Part shown: positions 9,415-10,511 of the stretch, one piece after another
Layout: the number at the start of each line of letters is the position of its first letter
How positions within the stretch are numbered: position 1 is the stretch's first letter
Source: Hamiltosporidium magnivora
Lineage: Eukaryota > Microsporidia > Dubosqiidae
NCBI GenBank assembly: GCA_004325065.1
Contig: PITI01000588.1
Location: 1-10,511, forward strand
Length of the DNA stretch: 10,511 bases
Direction of reading: 5' to 3'
Translations under genes and position numbers: made by a program
The notes under the pieces: generated by a model
Database searches by the model: none
What the model was told of the DNA's origin: nothing
Seen by the model: the letters and a program-made list of their open reading frames with translations, nothing else

Positions 9415-10375
9415 CTAAACAAAGTCTTCTTTATTTATAATTTTATCGATAAACTTATATGTTGTAATTTCACCCGGTCTTCTAATTTGCATTTTTAAAT
9501 TTAATTCATTTAAATGTTTGTTGTTAGTGGTTAATATAGCACGTGTACTGATCCACGGATGATTTTAAACTTTATCGTGATATCTCGAAGAAAATTTTGA
9601 TTCATTGATCTTGAGTTGATGTCATCTTATAATAGTTTTCTGGAAATGTAATTTATTGTGTAAATCCGTAAAATATTACTTCGAATTCTCTATATCTATT
9701 ATTTTTTTTCCGAAAAGTGCAGCGAATGTATCATTTTGTTTTCTAAAACGTAAGTTAGTTTTTTTAATTAATTTCTTTGCATTTCTCTTTAATATTGATG
9801 ATTTTAGACATGCGTTTGGTGCATTGTTCAGTGTGAAACAAGGAATAACTGATAGAGTTTGATGAAAGTCACTGGACGGTAAAATTTGCACTCTCAAGAA
9901 GGCCTGTAAATTTGCTCTCGGATTTTTTAGTGTACGATAAAGGGCTTCCAGTCCCTTTTTGTGTGTCTCTTTGTAGTATTCTACTATCTAATTATAGGTT
10001 ATTGAATTCCCTTATAAATATAAAATTATATTTTATTAAAACCTCAATGATGGAAGAAAGGAAAACCTGAAGTGGAATAATAATTCAAATAAATCTTTTG
10101 TTGATCAAAAAAAATCTTTAGTTACACGGGTTAACAAACCCTTTTATTCAAATGATAGAACCTGCCTCTATCAAAGATACCTTTTATCTGGGTGACTCGA
10201 GAGATATTGTGACATCCTCATACATTAGTTTTTTAATCAGTTCGTATTTAGTGACTTTGCCTATTCCATAATTTTTAGTAATATTACATATTGTTCTCTC
10301 ATTGGTTTGCAAATACAATTGTAACGTTAAAAATGAATGTTTCGGATGATCATTATCTAAAAATGTTGCCCGATT
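9415..10375 (-). pseudogene. Second broken LINE polyprotein, N-terminal and pre-RT region
   Basis: Two blocks read leftwards. Block 1 (10375-10121) is 85 codons with two stops and contains LQTNERTICNITKNYGIGK, which looks like the tail of a C2H2 finger with its His changed to Asn; fingers at the N-terminus are usual in this LINE group. Block 2 (9987-9418) is 190 codons in one frame with only three internal stops (9678-9676, 9624-9622 and 9567-9565), where about 17 would be expected by chance. It contains LEALYRTLKNPRANLQAFL (9927-9871 or so), LRFRKQNDTFAALFGKKII (about 9753-9697) and LTTNNKHLNELNLKM (about 9531-9487), followed by RRPGEITTYKF. The last two resemble the segment just ahead of the reverse transcriptase in LINEs, where a helix of the type L-T-x-x-H-K-x-L precedes the P-x-x-x-P-x-W/Y motif. 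Reverse transcriptase catalytic motifs are absent, so the copy is truncated or eroded. The small frames on both strands at 9656-9897 are pieces or shadows of this relic. Orientation is opposite to the left-hand LINE, so they are separate insertions. Confidence 0.62.
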
Positions 10376-10434
10376 TTAGAAAAAATTCGATAAAAAGAGC
10401 AAGAATGAATATAAAAAACAAACAGGACACCTTT

Positions 10435-10451
10435 AACCCTATTATAGGGTT
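10435..10451. repeat. Perfect short hairpin AACCCTA-TTA-TAGGGTT
   Basis: A 7-bp perfect inverted repeat with a 3-base loop lies directly against the tandem repeat at the window edge. It occurs once. Its AACCCTA arm resembles telomere-type repeats, but a single copy gives no support for a telomere. It could mark the edge of the repeat or of the LINE relic. Confidence 0.4.
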
Positions 10452-10511
10452 TTTCGATCAATATAATAATCCTTGCAATCAATATAATAATTTTTCGATC
10501 AATATAATAAT
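10450..10511 (+). repeat. 21-bp tandem repeat, three copies, running off the window
   Basis: Three head-to-tail units share the core ATCAATATAATAAT: 10450-10470 and 10492-10511 are identical over 20 bases (TTTTCGATCAATATAATAAT), and the middle unit 10471-10491 differs in its first seven bases (CCTTGCA). The array reaches the last base of the window, so its true length is unknown. Confidence 0.85.

Noticed and set aside
9656..9862. 68-codon frame on the + strand
   Set aside because: It overlaps the better supported LINE relic on the - strand, which has recognisable motifs.
10435..10451. Telomeric repeat
   Set aside because: There is only one AACCCTA/TAGGGTT pair, arranged as a hairpin, and the following tandem array has an unrelated unit.

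Overview
The window is about three-quarters A+T and looks eukaryotic. The one long gene is intronless and encodes a secreted leucine-rich-repeat (LRR) protein. It lies among long gene-free AT-rich stretches and the wreckage of non-LTR retrotransposons (LINEs). That combination fits an expanded, repeat-rich microsporidian genome such as those of Hamiltosporidium-like parasites. This is inference from overall character; no rRNA, tRNA or diagnostic housekeeping gene is present to settle it.

Layout, left to right. Positions 1 to about 2190 hold a dead LINE on the + strand, cut by the window edge. Reverse transcriptase, a Cys/His finger and a restriction-like endonuclease region can still be followed in order, but the catalytic residues are mutated and the frame is broken many times. 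Positions 2191-3607 show no gene. Positions 3608-5968 (- strand) hold the one clearly intact gene, a 786-residue protein with a probable signal peptide and about 11 LRRs in its C-terminal 40%. Positions 5969-7423 again show no convincing gene. Positions 7424-8213 (- strand) hold a very weak 59-codon frame and a better 118-residue signal-peptide/membrane protein, separated by a possible solo LTR (about 7641-7855). Positions 8709-9044 (- strand) hold a 112-codon coding-like relic with one stop. Positions 9415-10375 (- strand) hold a second broken LINE, covering the part upstream of and up to the start of the reverse transcriptase. The last 62 bases are a 21-bp tandem repeat running off the window, next to a perfect 7-bp hairpin.

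No operon or pathway links the genes. The picture is one or two secreted or membrane, probably host-facing, proteins of the parasite surviving in a transposon graveyard. I found no CRISPR array, RNA gene or recognisable multi-gene system.
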